Of a stretch of DNA of 64,000 bases, positions 18,266 to 26,110 are shown in pieces. Each line of letters begins with the position of its first letter. Position 1 is the stretch's first letter. The position numbers and the translations under genes are program-made. Source of the DNA: CAVPDE01 sp963702565 (lineage in GTDB: Bacteria; Desulfobacterota; DSM-4660; Desulfatiglandales; HGW-15); the NCBI GenBank assembly GCA_963702565.1, contig CAVPDE010000016.1, forward strand, positions 124,001 to 188,000, given 5' to 3'. Below the pieces are notes generated by a model. The model saw only the letters and a list, made by a program, of their open reading frames with translations, did no database searches and was not told the DNA's origin.

Positions 18266-18365
18266 CGACTTCTGGCCTCTGGCCTTACGATCTCCGACTT
18301 CTGACCCCAAACGTGAGATGGCTATTCGTGCTTCGCAAGTCCGCAAATATAACGAAGTCAAGAAC
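18266..18365 (+). repeat. Junction repeat R, copy 1
   Basis: About 100 bases, also at 19587-19685 and 22737-22835, with a diverged relative on the other strand at 34277-34326. Copies 1 and 2 bracket the Phd/RelE unit; copy 3 directly joins the duplicated RelE-type and HEPN/MNT units. It ends in AACGAAGTCAAGAAC. Confidence 0.85.
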
Positions 18366-18586
18366 ATCCCCCTTTTCCATTCAAATCGAAAGGATTGAAC
18401 GGTTCTTCTCTCTTCTCCTCCATTCTCTCAGCGGTCTCTGCATGAGACATTTGTTCTGTGCTCTTTTTCTTCCTTTGTCCTTCAGTCTTCCACCTTGTAC
18501 CTTTCACCTTTTACCTGTCCCGGATGCATCCCTTGTTCCTGAGATTCCCGAAAGTCAATATTTCACGAACGTCCCTCTCTTTCTCT

Positions 18587-18768
18587 CATCGTTGCCTTAA
18601 GAGGGAATTCCTCCTCAAGTTCTCAAGGGACAGGCATCGGTAGGGAGGGTTCTGCTCCCTATGACGCTCTTTTCAGGACCAAAAAAGGCGATATAGGCCC
18701 TGAAAACGAATATTTCTGGAACACTATTTCCGAATAATCAAGTACATGTCATGGCCCGACCCCAAGGA
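18587..18768 (+). repeat. Spacer repeat S, copy 2
   Basis: Same element as 17361-17544, here upstream of the Phd/RelE module. The preceding stretch 18505-18583 recurs at about 24075-24154. Confidence 0.85.
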
Positions 18769-18777
18769 GCTTTGCCC

Positions 18778-18807
18778 TTGACAGTCGACCTGTTTACGGA
18801 CTAAACT
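18778..18807 (+). promoter_or_regulatory. Sigma-70 promoter of the Phd/RelE module
   Basis: A consensus TTGACA is followed after 18 bases by TAAACT, placing transcription start near 18814 and leaving a leader of about 24 bases before the antitoxin ATG at 18838. Confidence 0.6.
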
Positions 18808-18837
18808 TGGTCACATTAAAATCAGGCGAGGGACCCT

Positions 18838-19113
18838 ATGAAATTGTCAAGTCAGATAAAACCGATCAGCTACCTGAAGGCCCACGCCGCCGAGATCGTG
18901 CGAAATATGGGCGAGCAGCGGGAAGCGCTCATCATTACACAGAACGGCGAGGCCAAGGTCGTCATGCAGGACATCGAAAGCTACGAGCAAACCCAGGAAA
19001 CGATGGCTCTTTTGAAAATCCTGGCGCTCGGCAAGCGTCAAATCGAGGAAGGCAAGGTCGAACCCGCGGCCGAGGTGGTCAAGCGCCTGCGTGTCCACCG
19101 GAGGGACCGTTGA
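18838..19113 (+). CDS. Phd/YefM-type antitoxin
   Basis: A 91-residue protein with the Phd/YefM N-terminal DNA-binding fold: ISYLKAHAAEIVRNMGEQREALIITQNGEAKVVMQDIESYEQ. The C-terminal region (KRQIEEGKVEPAAEVVKRL) should neutralise the toxin. The stop overlaps the toxin ATG by one base (TGATG). GCGAGGGA serves as ribosome site. Antitoxins of this type usually repress their own promoter. Confidence 0.88.
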   Translation: MKLSSQIKPISYLKAHAAEIVRNMGEQREALIITQNGEAKVVMQDIESYEQTQETMALLKILALGKRQIEEGKVEPAAEVVKRLRVHRRDR

Positions 19114-19439
19114 TGCCCTTCACCGTTTTTTTGACCGCTGACGCTGCAGGGGACCTTGAGGAACTTTATGATTACATCGCCATGCATGATGCCCCCGGGA
19201 AATCAGAACATGTCCTTGCAAGAATTGAGAAGATTCTCAGCAGCCTGTCCGAATCTCCGGAGCGTGGCACGTATCCGAAAGAACTGCTGGCCTTGGGAAT
19301 TCGCGATTACCGCGAGATCTTTTTCAAACCCTACCGCGTGATCTACCAAGTCATAAGCGACCAAGTGCATGTCTTGCTGATTGTCGACGGACGTCGTGAC
19401 ATGCAGGCGCTATTGCAGCGAAGACTTCTGGAGGCTTAA
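19113..19439 (+). CDS. RelE/ParE-family toxin
   Basis: A 108-residue protein: FTVFLTADAAGDLEELYDYIA, then ERGTYPKELLALGIRDYREIFFKPYRVIYQV, then VHVLLIVDGRRDMQALLQRRLLEA. This is the ParE/RelE plasmid-stabilisation pattern. The proper start is ATG 19113, coupled to the antitoxin stop; an open frame running back to 18807 is not coding. Whether it targets gyrase (ParE) or mRNA (RelE) cannot be decided from the sequence. Confidence 0.87.
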   Translation: MPFTVFLTADAAGDLEELYDYIAMHDAPGKSEHVLARIEKILSSLSESPERGTYPKELLALGIRDYREIFFKPYRVIYQVISDQVHVLLIVDGRRDMQALLQRRLLEA

Positions 19440-19586
19440 ACAAGCCTTCTGGTCGAGGAAAGAGCTTTCCGCTTCTGGAAGGCCTCTAAATCAACTAGCC
19501 GCAAAAACACTCTTCTCCCTTCCTGCCTTTCTTCTTTAACCTTTATCCTTTTGCCTTAACCCTGCCTACCGCCTTGAGCGGATCTT

Positions 19587-19685
19587 CGACTTCGGGCCTC
19601 TGGCATTACGATCTCCGACTTCTGACCCCAAACGTGCGATGGCTATTCGTGCTCCGCAAGTCCGCAAGTTAACGAAGTCAAGAAC
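19587..19685 (+). repeat. Junction repeat R, copy 2
   Basis: Upstream of the first HEPN/MNT module. From here the sequence matches 22737 onward for about 1.1 kb. Confidence 0.85.
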
Positions 19686-19948
19686 CCCCTTTTCCAAGTT
19701 GGGACGGGCACACAGCTCTAACCTGGCGGCTCAAGCACCTGCTCCCAGGCCACGCCTACTTTTTTCTTGACAGGAAACTATAGGATTGTCCCCTATTCCC
19801 GCACGGAGCCATCTCCGATCCCTACACGAACCACAGATGGCAAAAAACCCCCAAGTTTGATGGCCCATCTCCTATCCGAGGGCATTAAGGCTTTGCATAT
19901 TTGCTTCCATTATGCTTTAATCATTTAGACTGATTTGCGGGATGGTTT

Positions 19949-20353
19949 ATGGAAAAGAAAGACTTGGACATTGAAACCATCAAGAGATATTGGGTCGCCG
20001 AGGCAGAAGAGGGCCTAAACGTAGCCGGCCACCTATTTGAAAAAGGGGATTATTCCTATGCTCTTTTCTTCGGGCACCTGGCAATAGAGAAATTACTCAA
20101 AGGTCTATACGTAGAGCGAAAACATAAACACGCCCCTCGCATACATAACTTGCTTAGATTTGCGAGGCTGGCGGGCATCGAATTGGATGAAGCGCAAGAG
20201 GACGGTTTGGTTGTCATTTCCTCGTTCAATATCGAGGCGAGGTATCCAGATTTAAAGCGGTCGTTCAGGGAGAGGTGTAACGAGGAATTTGCTCGAGAGC
20301 AGATGAAAAATGTCAAGGAGATGTTTGAATGGCTAAGGCGGATGATCAGGTAA
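19949..20353 (+). CDS. HEPN-domain protein, copy 1
   Basis: A 134-residue all-helical HEPN protein: KRYWVAEAEEGLNVAGHLFEKGDYSYALFFGHLAIEKLLKGLYV is the typical first helix pair, and KHAPRIHNLLRFARLAGI the second. HEPN proteins paired with MNT genes act as RNase toxins or as partners of a nucleotidyltransferase. Its 3' end overlaps the MNT gene by 25 bases. An identical copy is at 23099-23503. Confidence 0.87.
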   Translation: MEKKDLDIETIKRYWVAEAEEGLNVAGHLFEKGDYSYALFFGHLAIEKLLKGLYVERKHKHAPRIHNLLRFARLAGIELDEAQEDGLVVISSFNIEARYPDLKRSFRERCNEEFAREQMKNVKEMFEWLRRMIR

Positions 20354-20643
20354 ATGAGGCTATTCGGGTTTTTATGAGAGAGGCCGGAAAGAAATATAAC
20401 ATCGTAAGGGCCTACCTCTATGGTTCATTCTCAAAGGGAACCGACAGCGAATGGAGCGACATTGATTTGGCTATCGTATCCCCCGATTTCACCGAGGATA
20501 TATTCGAAGACCGGCTCAATCTGATGCGCCTGGCGGCATCTATCGATGACCGAATCGAGCCTCATCCTTTCAATATTGAGCGATTCAACTGCAATGATCC
20601 GCTGGCAGACGAGATCCAAAGAGAGGGAATTCAGATTGTCTGA
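20329..20643 (+). CDS. Minimal nucleotidyltransferase (MNT) antitoxin, copy 1
   Basis: A 104-residue nucleotidyltransferase with the complete signature G-S-F-S-K-G followed by WSDIDLAIV (GSx10DxD). In HEPN/MNT pairs the MNT adds AMP to the HEPN toxin and silences it. It overlaps the HEPN gene by 25 bases, so the two are coupled. An identical protein is encoded at 23479-23793. Confidence 0.88.
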   Translation: MAKADDQVNEAIRVFMREAGKKYNIVRAYLYGSFSKGTDSEWSDIDLAIVSPDFTEDIFEDRLNLMRLAASIDDRIEPHPFNIERFNCNDPLADEIQREGIQIV

Positions 20644-20866
20644 TTCGACCTTCCCCGTTAAACACAGTACTCTTCCAATGTTCTTCTCTCTCGAATCAAT
20701 AGAATTGTCTTATATGTCTTAGCGCCGTTGAGTGAAGTCAAGAACGCCCCCTCGCCTGAATTTTGGTTTTTGACTTTGTCTCCATTTCTTACTACTATAA
20801 GATTCTGCTCTATACAGAGGGCGGCTATTGAGCGTTTCCTTAGCTTAGATACTTTGGAAAGAGGGA

Positions 20867-21145
20867 ATGGATGCAAAACCTGTGAAAATCCACATTGACC
20901 CTCATACCATTGAGAGAGGCAACGAGCGAGGGGCAAGCGAAAATGAGATCAGAGATGTCATCGCGACTGGCATCAGTATTGCTGCCAAGCCCGGACGAAT
21001 GGGCAAGGCGAAGATCTATCCATTCAAGGACAAACGGCATGGCCGCTATTATGAGCAAAAGAGAGTTGAAGTATTTTATGTTGTTGAACAAGACCTCATC
21101 ATAACCGTTACCGTTTATGTATTTTATGGAAAGTGGGAGGCTTGA
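20867..21145 (+). CDS. DUF4258-domain protein (putative toxin)
   Basis: A 92-residue protein: PVKIHIDPHTIERGNERGASENEIRDVIATG, then VEVFYVVEQDLIITVTVYVFYG. This is the DUF4258 pattern, a RelE/BrnT-like small fold. Followed after one base by a DUF2283 gene, a combination common in deltaproteobacterial TA-like loci. Toxicity is not established for the family. Confidence 0.72.
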   Translation: MDAKPVKIHIDPHTIERGNERGASENEIRDVIATGISIAAKPGRMGKAKIYPFKDKRHGRYYEQKRVEVFYVVEQDLIITVTVYVFYGKWEA

Positions 21146-21146
21146 A

Positions 21147-21362
21147 ATGCGCGTTCATTATGATGATACAAGAGATCTCCTTTATCTCCGGCTGGATGAT
21201 AGGAAACACGATGTCGTCAACAGGCGAATATCTGAAGATGTCGTTTTGGACATCGGAGAAGATGATAGAATCATCGGTATTGAGATTCTGGACGCCTCCA
21301 GGCATGTTACCCTGGAAAAGCTTTTTCCTGTAGAGTACCAAATTAGGAAGGGTGCGGTCTGA
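21147..21362 (+). CDS. DUF2283-domain protein (putative antitoxin)
   Basis: A 71-residue protein: MRVHYDDTRDLLYLRLDDRK, then ISEDVVLDIGEDDRIIGIEILDASRHVTLEKL, the standard DUF2283 repeat of strands. ATG 21147 lies right after the DUF4258 stop and has GGGAGG upstream. A second DUF2283 gene, next to a broken partner, is at 34731-34985. Confidence 0.78.
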   Translation: MRVHYDDTRDLLYLRLDDRKHDVVNRRISEDVVLDIGEDDRIIGIEILDASRHVTLEKLFPVEYQIRKGAV

Positions 21363-21471
21363 GACAGTTGAAGCCCTAGTCCTCTGCAGAATCCCACCGC
21401 ATCCTCCGTCTCTTTGTTCGCGCAATCCTTAGTGCGGTTTTCTCCTCTTCATCTTATCCCTTATCTGATAA

Positions 21472-21550
21472 GTGTCACGACATCGTTTACCCGGATGTGC
21501 CAGGACATCGTTTACCTTAACGCTGATTTGTGCCAAGACATCGTTCACCC
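21472..21550 (+). repeat. Three direct repeats resembling an insertion-sequence end
   Basis: GACATCGTTTACC-type units occur three times: 21472-21492, 21497-21516 and 21530-21550, with consensus GTGYCANGACATCGTTYACC. Multiple terminal repeats of this kind are known from IS21-like elements, but no transposase gene is present. It may be a solo IS end. Confidence 0.5.
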
Positions 21551-21831
21551 GATTCCAATTATGACACCTGATCTGGTGGCAAGTGAGACTGATGATTCAA
21601 ATGAATCTACGTGTACTTAGAAAGCATGGGCTTGACGAGCTGTTCTCTAAGTCAGCGCTCGTGTATCGGGTCGGGCCACGCCAACTATCTGATACCGGTC
21701 TAAATAGTTGTGGAAGGACGCCCTGAAATTGACCTATAACACGTTTTTCGAGGGCAAAAAGGCCGTTATTGCAGGAAGTGTGTGGCAAGAGCGAAGCGAC
21801 ATTACATTCCAGGCTACATCAGGCACATCAC

Positions 21832-22015
21832 TCACCGTTGCCATAAGAGGGAATTCCTCCTCTAGTTCTCAAGGGACAGGCATTGGTAGGGAGGGGTCTG
21901 CTCCCTATGACGCTCTTTTCGGGGTCAGAAAAAGGCCATATAGGCCCTGAAAACGAATATTTCTGGAACACTATTTCCGAATAATCAAGTACATGCCGTG
22001 GCCCGACCCCAAGGA
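21832..22015 (+). repeat. Spacer repeat S, copy 3
   Basis: Third copy of the element at 17361-17544, at the same distance upstream of the second RelE-type module. Confidence 0.85.
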
Positions 22016-22103
22016 TTTTACTCGCGCGGTAACATTCTCCTCTAGCCTTTATCCTTTGTCCTTTAACCCTCTGACGAATCTACTGGAAGGATTGGGGCGA
22101 TCA

Positions 22104-22112
22104 TGTTATGCT
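22104..22112 (+). promoter_or_regulatory. Extended -10 promoter of the duplicated RelE-type module
   Basis: TGTTATGCT, the same as at 17633-17641, about 50 bases before ATG 22161. Confidence 0.45.
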
Positions 22113-22160
22113 TTGGGCAGGACCACTCGAGGCAGGCACTCGCGTAGGAGGATTACTTAA

Positions 22161-22382
22161 ATGGAGACGATCACCGTCAATCGTGATGAGTTGAAGAGAC
22201 TGATGCGGGAAGCGTTTGTCGATGTTCTAACCGAGAGGAAGGACCTGATAGAAAATGCGGTCATTGAAGCCATCGAAGACATCGGGTTGGGGTTGGCAAT
22301 GGAAGAGGGCAGAACCGGGGAATATGTGGATGCCGATGACTTCATGCGAAAACTGGACGGCAGAGTCAAGGGTTCGAAGTGA
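22161..22382 (+). CDS. Putative antitoxin of a RelE-type module, copy 2
   Basis: A 73-residue protein identical to the one at 17690-17911. Start, ribosome site and the GTGA overlap with the following toxin gene are preserved, so both copies look functional. Identical antitoxins would cross-neutralise, so neither copy is individually addictive. Confidence 0.75.
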   Translation: METITVNRDELKRLMREAFVDVLTERKDLIENAVIEAIEDIGLGLAMEEGRTGEYVDADDFMRKLDGRVKGSK

Positions 22383-22657
22383 AATTCAGAATCGAAAAGT
22401 CATTTGATCGTGACGCCGAAAGGATCAAGAACAAACAGGTGCTCAGGAAATTGCATAAACTCATTTTGACGATCGGGGATGCGGACACGATTCGAAAGAT
22501 ACCTCATATAAGGAAGATGGAGGGTTACAAATCTTTCTACAGGATCAAGATCGGCGATTATCGTCTGGGCATGGAAGCAATTTCGGACACCGAGGTGGTT
22601 CTCCTAAGATTCCTGCACCGAAAGGATATCTACAGATACTTTCCGAACAGGGCATAA
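22379..22657 (+). CDS. RelE/ParE-superfamily toxin, copy 2
   Basis: A 92-residue protein identical to the one at 17908-18186, with the HRKDIYRYF C-terminus. The lack of any amino-acid change indicates a recent duplication or ongoing gene conversion. Confidence 0.85.
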   Translation: MKFRIEKSFDRDAERIKNKQVLRKLHKLILTIGDADTIRKIPHIRKMEGYKSFYRIKIGDYRLGMEAISDTEVVLLRFLHRKDIYRYFPNRA

Positions 22658-22736
22658 CGATGAATGGTGCGCCCCGCTTTCGCCTTTGACCTTTGGGCTT
22701 CCTGTTTGCGCCTTTGCGTGGCATCCTGGCTTTTGC

Positions 22737-22835
22737 CGACTTCGGGCCTCTGGCCTTACGATCTCCGACTTCTGACCCCAAACGTGCGATGGCTATTCGT
22801 GCTCCGCAAGTCCGCAAGTTAACGAAGTCAAGAAC
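22737..22835 (+). repeat. Junction repeat R, copy 3
   Basis: Joins the duplicated RelE-type unit directly to the duplicated HEPN/MNT unit. It is closer in sequence to copy 2 (GTGCGATGG) than to copy 1 (GTGAGATGG), as a crossover within R would predict. Confidence 0.85.
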
Positions 22836-23098
22836 CCCCTTTTCCAAGTTGGGACGGGCACACAGCTCTAACCTGGCGGCTCAAGCACCTGCTCCCAGGC
22901 CACGCCTACTTTTTTCTTGACAGGAAACTATAGGATTGTCCCCTATTCCCGCACGGAGCCATCTCCGATCCCTACACGAACCACAGATGGCAAAAAACCC
23001 CCAAGTTTGATGGCCCATCTCCTATCCGAGGGCATTAAGGCTTTGCATATTTGCTTCCATTATGCTTTAATCATTTAGACTGATTTGCGGGATGGTTT

Positions 23099-23503
23099 AT
23101 GGAAAAGAAAGACTTGGACATTGAAACCATCAAGAGATATTGGGTCGCCGAGGCAGAAGAGGGCCTAAACGTAGCCGGCCACCTATTTGAAAAAGGGGAT
23201 TATTCCTATGCTCTTTTCTTCGGGCACCTGGCAATAGAGAAATTACTCAAAGGTCTATACGTAGAGCGAAAACATAAACACGCCCCTCGCATACATAACT
23301 TGCTTAGATTTGCGAGGCTGGCGGGCATCGAATTGGATGAAGCGCAAGAGGACGGTTTGGTTGTCATTTCCTCGTTCAATATCGAGGCGAGGTATCCAGA
23401 TTTAAAGCGGTCGTTCAGGGAGAGGTGTAACGAGGAATTTGCTCGAGAGCAGATGAAAAATGTCAAGGAGATGTTTGAATGGCTAAGGCGGATGATCAGG
23501 TAA
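23099..23503 (+). CDS. HEPN-domain protein, copy 2
   Basis: A 134-residue protein identical to the one at 19949-20353, with the same upstream sequence. Overlaps the second MNT gene. Confidence 0.87.
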   Translation: MEKKDLDIETIKRYWVAEAEEGLNVAGHLFEKGDYSYALFFGHLAIEKLLKGLYVERKHKHAPRIHNLLRFARLAGIELDEAQEDGLVVISSFNIEARYPDLKRSFRERCNEEFAREQMKNVKEMFEWLRRMIR

Positions 23504-23793
23504 ATGAGGCTATTCGGGTTTTTATGAGAGAGGCCGGAAAGAAATATAACATCGTAAGGGCCTACCTCTATGGTTCATTCTCAAAGGGAACCGACAGCGA
23601 ATGGAGCGACATTGATTTGGCTATCGTATCCCCCGATTTCACCGAGGATATATTCGAAGACCGGCTCAATCTGATGCGCCTGGCGGCATCTATCGATGAC
23701 CGAATCGAGCCTCATCCTTTCAATATTGAGCGATTCAACTGCAATGATCCGCTGGCAGACGAGATCCAAAGAGAGGGAATTCAGATTGTCTGA
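23479..23793 (+). CDS. Minimal nucleotidyltransferase (MNT) antitoxin, copy 2
   Basis: A 104-residue protein identical to the one at 20329-20643, with an intact GSFSKG ... SDIDLAI active site. Similarity to the first locus ends about 50 bases past the stop; from there the sequence follows the spacer found downstream of the first RelE-type module (18403 onward). Confidence 0.88.
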   Translation: MAKADDQVNEAIRVFMREAGKKYNIVRAYLYGSFSKGTDSEWSDIDLAIVSPDFTEDIFEDRLNLMRLAASIDDRIEPHPFNIERFNCNDPLADEIQREGIQIV

Positions 23794-24156
23794 TTCGACC
23801 TTCCCCGTTAAACACAGTACTCTTCCAATGTTCTTCTCTCTTCTCCTCCATTCTCTCAGCGGTCTCCGTGTGAGACTTTTGTTTTGTGCTCTTTCTATCT
23901 CCTTTTCCCTATCTCCTCTCGGGGATGGTTCCCTTGTTCCTGAGATTCCTGAAAGTCACCATTTCAAGAATGTCCCCTATTCGCACTCAAGTACTCCTGA
24001 CTCTTGGCTCCATGCTCTTAGCCCTTTACCTTTATGCGAACGCTCATAATTCACAATTCAAGATGTGACCCCCGGCCCTTTTACCTGTCCTGGATGCATC
24101 CCTTGTTCCTGAGATTCCCGAAAGTCACTATTTCACGAACGTCCCTCTCTTTCTCG

Positions 24157-24201
24157 GGTGGCGGACGCAGCACGAGTTACTCGCTGGCCAAGGTGGAATA
24201 A
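24157..24201 (+). pseudogene. Remnant of the 3' end of a Fic gene
   Basis: The last 14 codons plus stop of the Fic gene (ending SYSLAKVE) recur here almost base for base, with about ten bases of its downstream sequence. The upstream junction joins a spacer shared with 18505-18583. No other part of a Fic gene is present. Confidence 0.8.
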
Positions 24202-24675
24202 GGAATGGCCGTGATGATCCTTTACAAGTCCTCCCCTTTCGCCCAGTTTGCGCAGCAAATTGACAGCCAGATAAACTCCACAAGGGCAAGCAAGCCCAGC
24301 CAGATGAAGCGCGGTAGGGCCTGGTTCAATATCGGCTGTCTCACGGCTCTCCTATTTCGGCTCTGTCGACAGTTGAGAAGAAATCGCTGAGTAGTTGAGT
24401 TGTCGCGTACTGTTTGTAGCGTACGGGGTTCCATGCTGCTGGATTTGATTTGTCTGTCTTTCCACGGCGTAAGATTGACTATGATGTCGTATAATGGTAA
24501 AAAGCAGGACAAGTCGGTTACCCCATAAAGACAAGGGCTGTCCCTTTAGCGAACCTTTTCTTGTAGCACTTGCGGCGGGATTAAGATCAGACAGTATAAT
24601 TTTCTCCGAAAATGTGTTTCCTGCTCCACCGCAACCTATGGGATCATTAGCTATGCCTGGTGGGAGTGCTAGAGT
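24202..24675. other. Intergenic, no gene recognised
   Basis: About 470 bases between the TA island and the exopolysaccharide locus. Minus-strand translation near 24222-24320 gives a hydrophobic stretch (FIWLGLLALVEFIWLSI), but no intact gene. No clear promoter for the GH10 gene was found. Confidence 0.4.
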
Positions 24676-25899
24676 ATGAGTAGGGAGGGTAGGTTAATAA
24701 GCAGGCGTGAGTTTTTGCTCGGTTTGGCGTCACTGACTGGTGCATGTGCTGCCGCTTCAGCATTGGATGCTCCCTTTCTCTTGGCTCAGATTTCAGGCAA
24801 TAGCGGGAAGCAGAGAGATTTTTCAGTTGTTGGTGGGGAACCTTTACGTGTTCGCGCCGCGAGAAAAGGTTTAATCTATGGCTCTGAGAGTAAACGACGG
24901 GAGCTATCGATCGAGCACCAAACATCCCCAAATATCGAGTACCCTGTTCGCTTTGCAGAAGAATGTGGCATCCTTGTACCGGGCCTGGAGCTGAAATGGG
25001 ATTGGCTTCGTCCAACTTCTACCACTTTCAGCTTTACAGCTGCTGATTGGCTGGCCGGTTTTGCACGAAACAACAACATGCTCTGCCGTGGTCACACACT
25101 GGTTTGGCACGAGGCATTGCCAGATTGGTTTCAGACAACGGTGAATTCCCGAAATGCCGAAAGGATACTGCGAGATCACATCACCACGGTCGTTGGCCAT
25201 TATGCTGGGAAAATGCATTCGTGGGATGTGGTGAATGAGGCGATTTACCCAAGGGACGGGCAGCCAAGAGGTTTACGCAATACGGCCTGGTTTAAGCTGC
25301 TCGGGAAACAATACATCGAATTTGCGTTTCGCACGGCATCGGAGGCCGATCCAAACGCAATGCTAGTGTACAATGATCACTTGCTAGATTATGACACACC
25401 AGACTGCCAAGATAGGAGGGATGCCGTCATTGAGCTTTTGGGACGACTGAAATCCAACAAGACCCCTGTGCAGGCCCTCGGGATACAGGCCCACCTGCGC
25501 GGCGATGAGACGCGGTTTGATCAAGCAAAATTAGGCAAGTTTCTAAAAGAAGTGGCGAATCTCAATCTTAAGATATTAATTACCGAATTAGATGTTCGTG
25601 ACCAGAATCTCCCATCGGACATCTCTGCGCGGGATGGAATTGTCGCCGGAGTTTATGAAGACTATCTTTCGGTGGTACTCGAAGAGCCAGCTGTGATTGC
25701 AGTGCTTAATTGGGGATTAAGCGATAAATACACGTGGCTCTCAAATTTCGCACCACGGAACGACAAGGCACCTGTCCGGCCTCTGCCGCTTGATGAAAAG
25801 TTCAACCGCAAACTGGCATGGAATGCCATGGCACGGGCTTTCGACAAGGCACCAAATCGAGGCAAGCGGCCAAGTGGCCTAAGGACCATCGGAACATAA
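24676..25899 (+). CDS. GH10 glycoside hydrolase (endo-1,4-beta-xylanase family), Tat-exported
   Basis: A 407-residue protein. The N-terminus carries a twin-arginine signal (SRREFLLGLASLTG). The rest is a GH10 barrel: the acid/base Glu188 lies in WDVVNEAI and the nucleophile Glu304 in ITELDVRD, with the usual GHTLVWHEALPDW motif between. It should cleave beta-1,4 linkages outside the cytoplasm. GH10 enzymes occur in PEP-CTERM exopolysaccharide loci, where they probably trim the polymer being exported; the neighbouring glycosyltransferases support that reading over plant-xylan degradation. It is transcribed against the rest of the locus. Confidence 0.9.
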   Translation: MSREGRLISRREFLLGLASLTGACAAASALDAPFLLAQISGNSGKQRDFSVVGGEPLRVRAARKGLIYGSESKRRELSIEHQTSPNIEYPVRFAEECGILVPGLELKWDWLRPTSTTFSFTAADWLAGFARNNNMLCRGHTLVWHEALPDWFQTTVNSRNAERILRDHITTVVGHYAGKMHSWDVVNEAIYPRDGQPRGLRNTAWFKLLGKQYIEFAFRTASEADPNAMLVYNDHLLDYDTPDCQDRRDAVIELLGRLKSNKTPVQALGIQAHLRGDETRFDQAKLGKFLKEVANLNLKILITELDVRDQNLPSDISARDGIVAGVYEDYLSVVLEEPAVIAVLNWGLSDKYTWLSNFAPRNDKAPVRPLPLDEKFNRKLAWNAMARAFDKAPNRGKRPSGLRTIGT

Positions 25900-26032
25900 T
25901 CCATATACAAACAAGTCTATCTGTTTTTCTGTAGGTGTGGGGTTGGTCTTGGGCGGCGGTCGGCTCTTTCTTTCTCACCGACCTGCATGCGGTAGTATCT
26001 GTTTGATTAAAGTGCCTGTCCCCAAATACGTC

Positions 26033-26060
26033 CGAAGTCCAGGGCGCCACCAATTCCCAT
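26033..26060 (-). pseudogene. 28-base fragment of a WecG/TagA gene
   Basis: The sequence encoding MGIGGALDF in the intact glycosyltransferase (near 27113-27140) recurs here exactly, with unrelated sequence on both sides, just downstream of the FkbM gene. It is either a micro-duplication or the last trace of a second glycosyltransferase gene. Confidence 0.55.
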
Positions 26061-26110
26061 CACCACCGCGCAGACTATTTCCCATCTTGTCATCGTTCTT
26101 AACGTCCCAT

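Larger units (their letters stand above)
21658..23841 (+). repeat. Chimeric duplication of two TA units
   Basis: 21658-22736 is a near-identical copy of 17188-18265 (spacer S plus the RelE-type module) and 22737-23841 of 19587-20691 (repeat R plus HEPN/MNT). In the first locus the two blocks are separated by about 1.2 kb carrying Phd/RelE; here they are joined directly at repeat R. This is what recombination between R copies 1 and 2 would produce. The encoded proteins are identical between copies. Confidence 0.9.
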
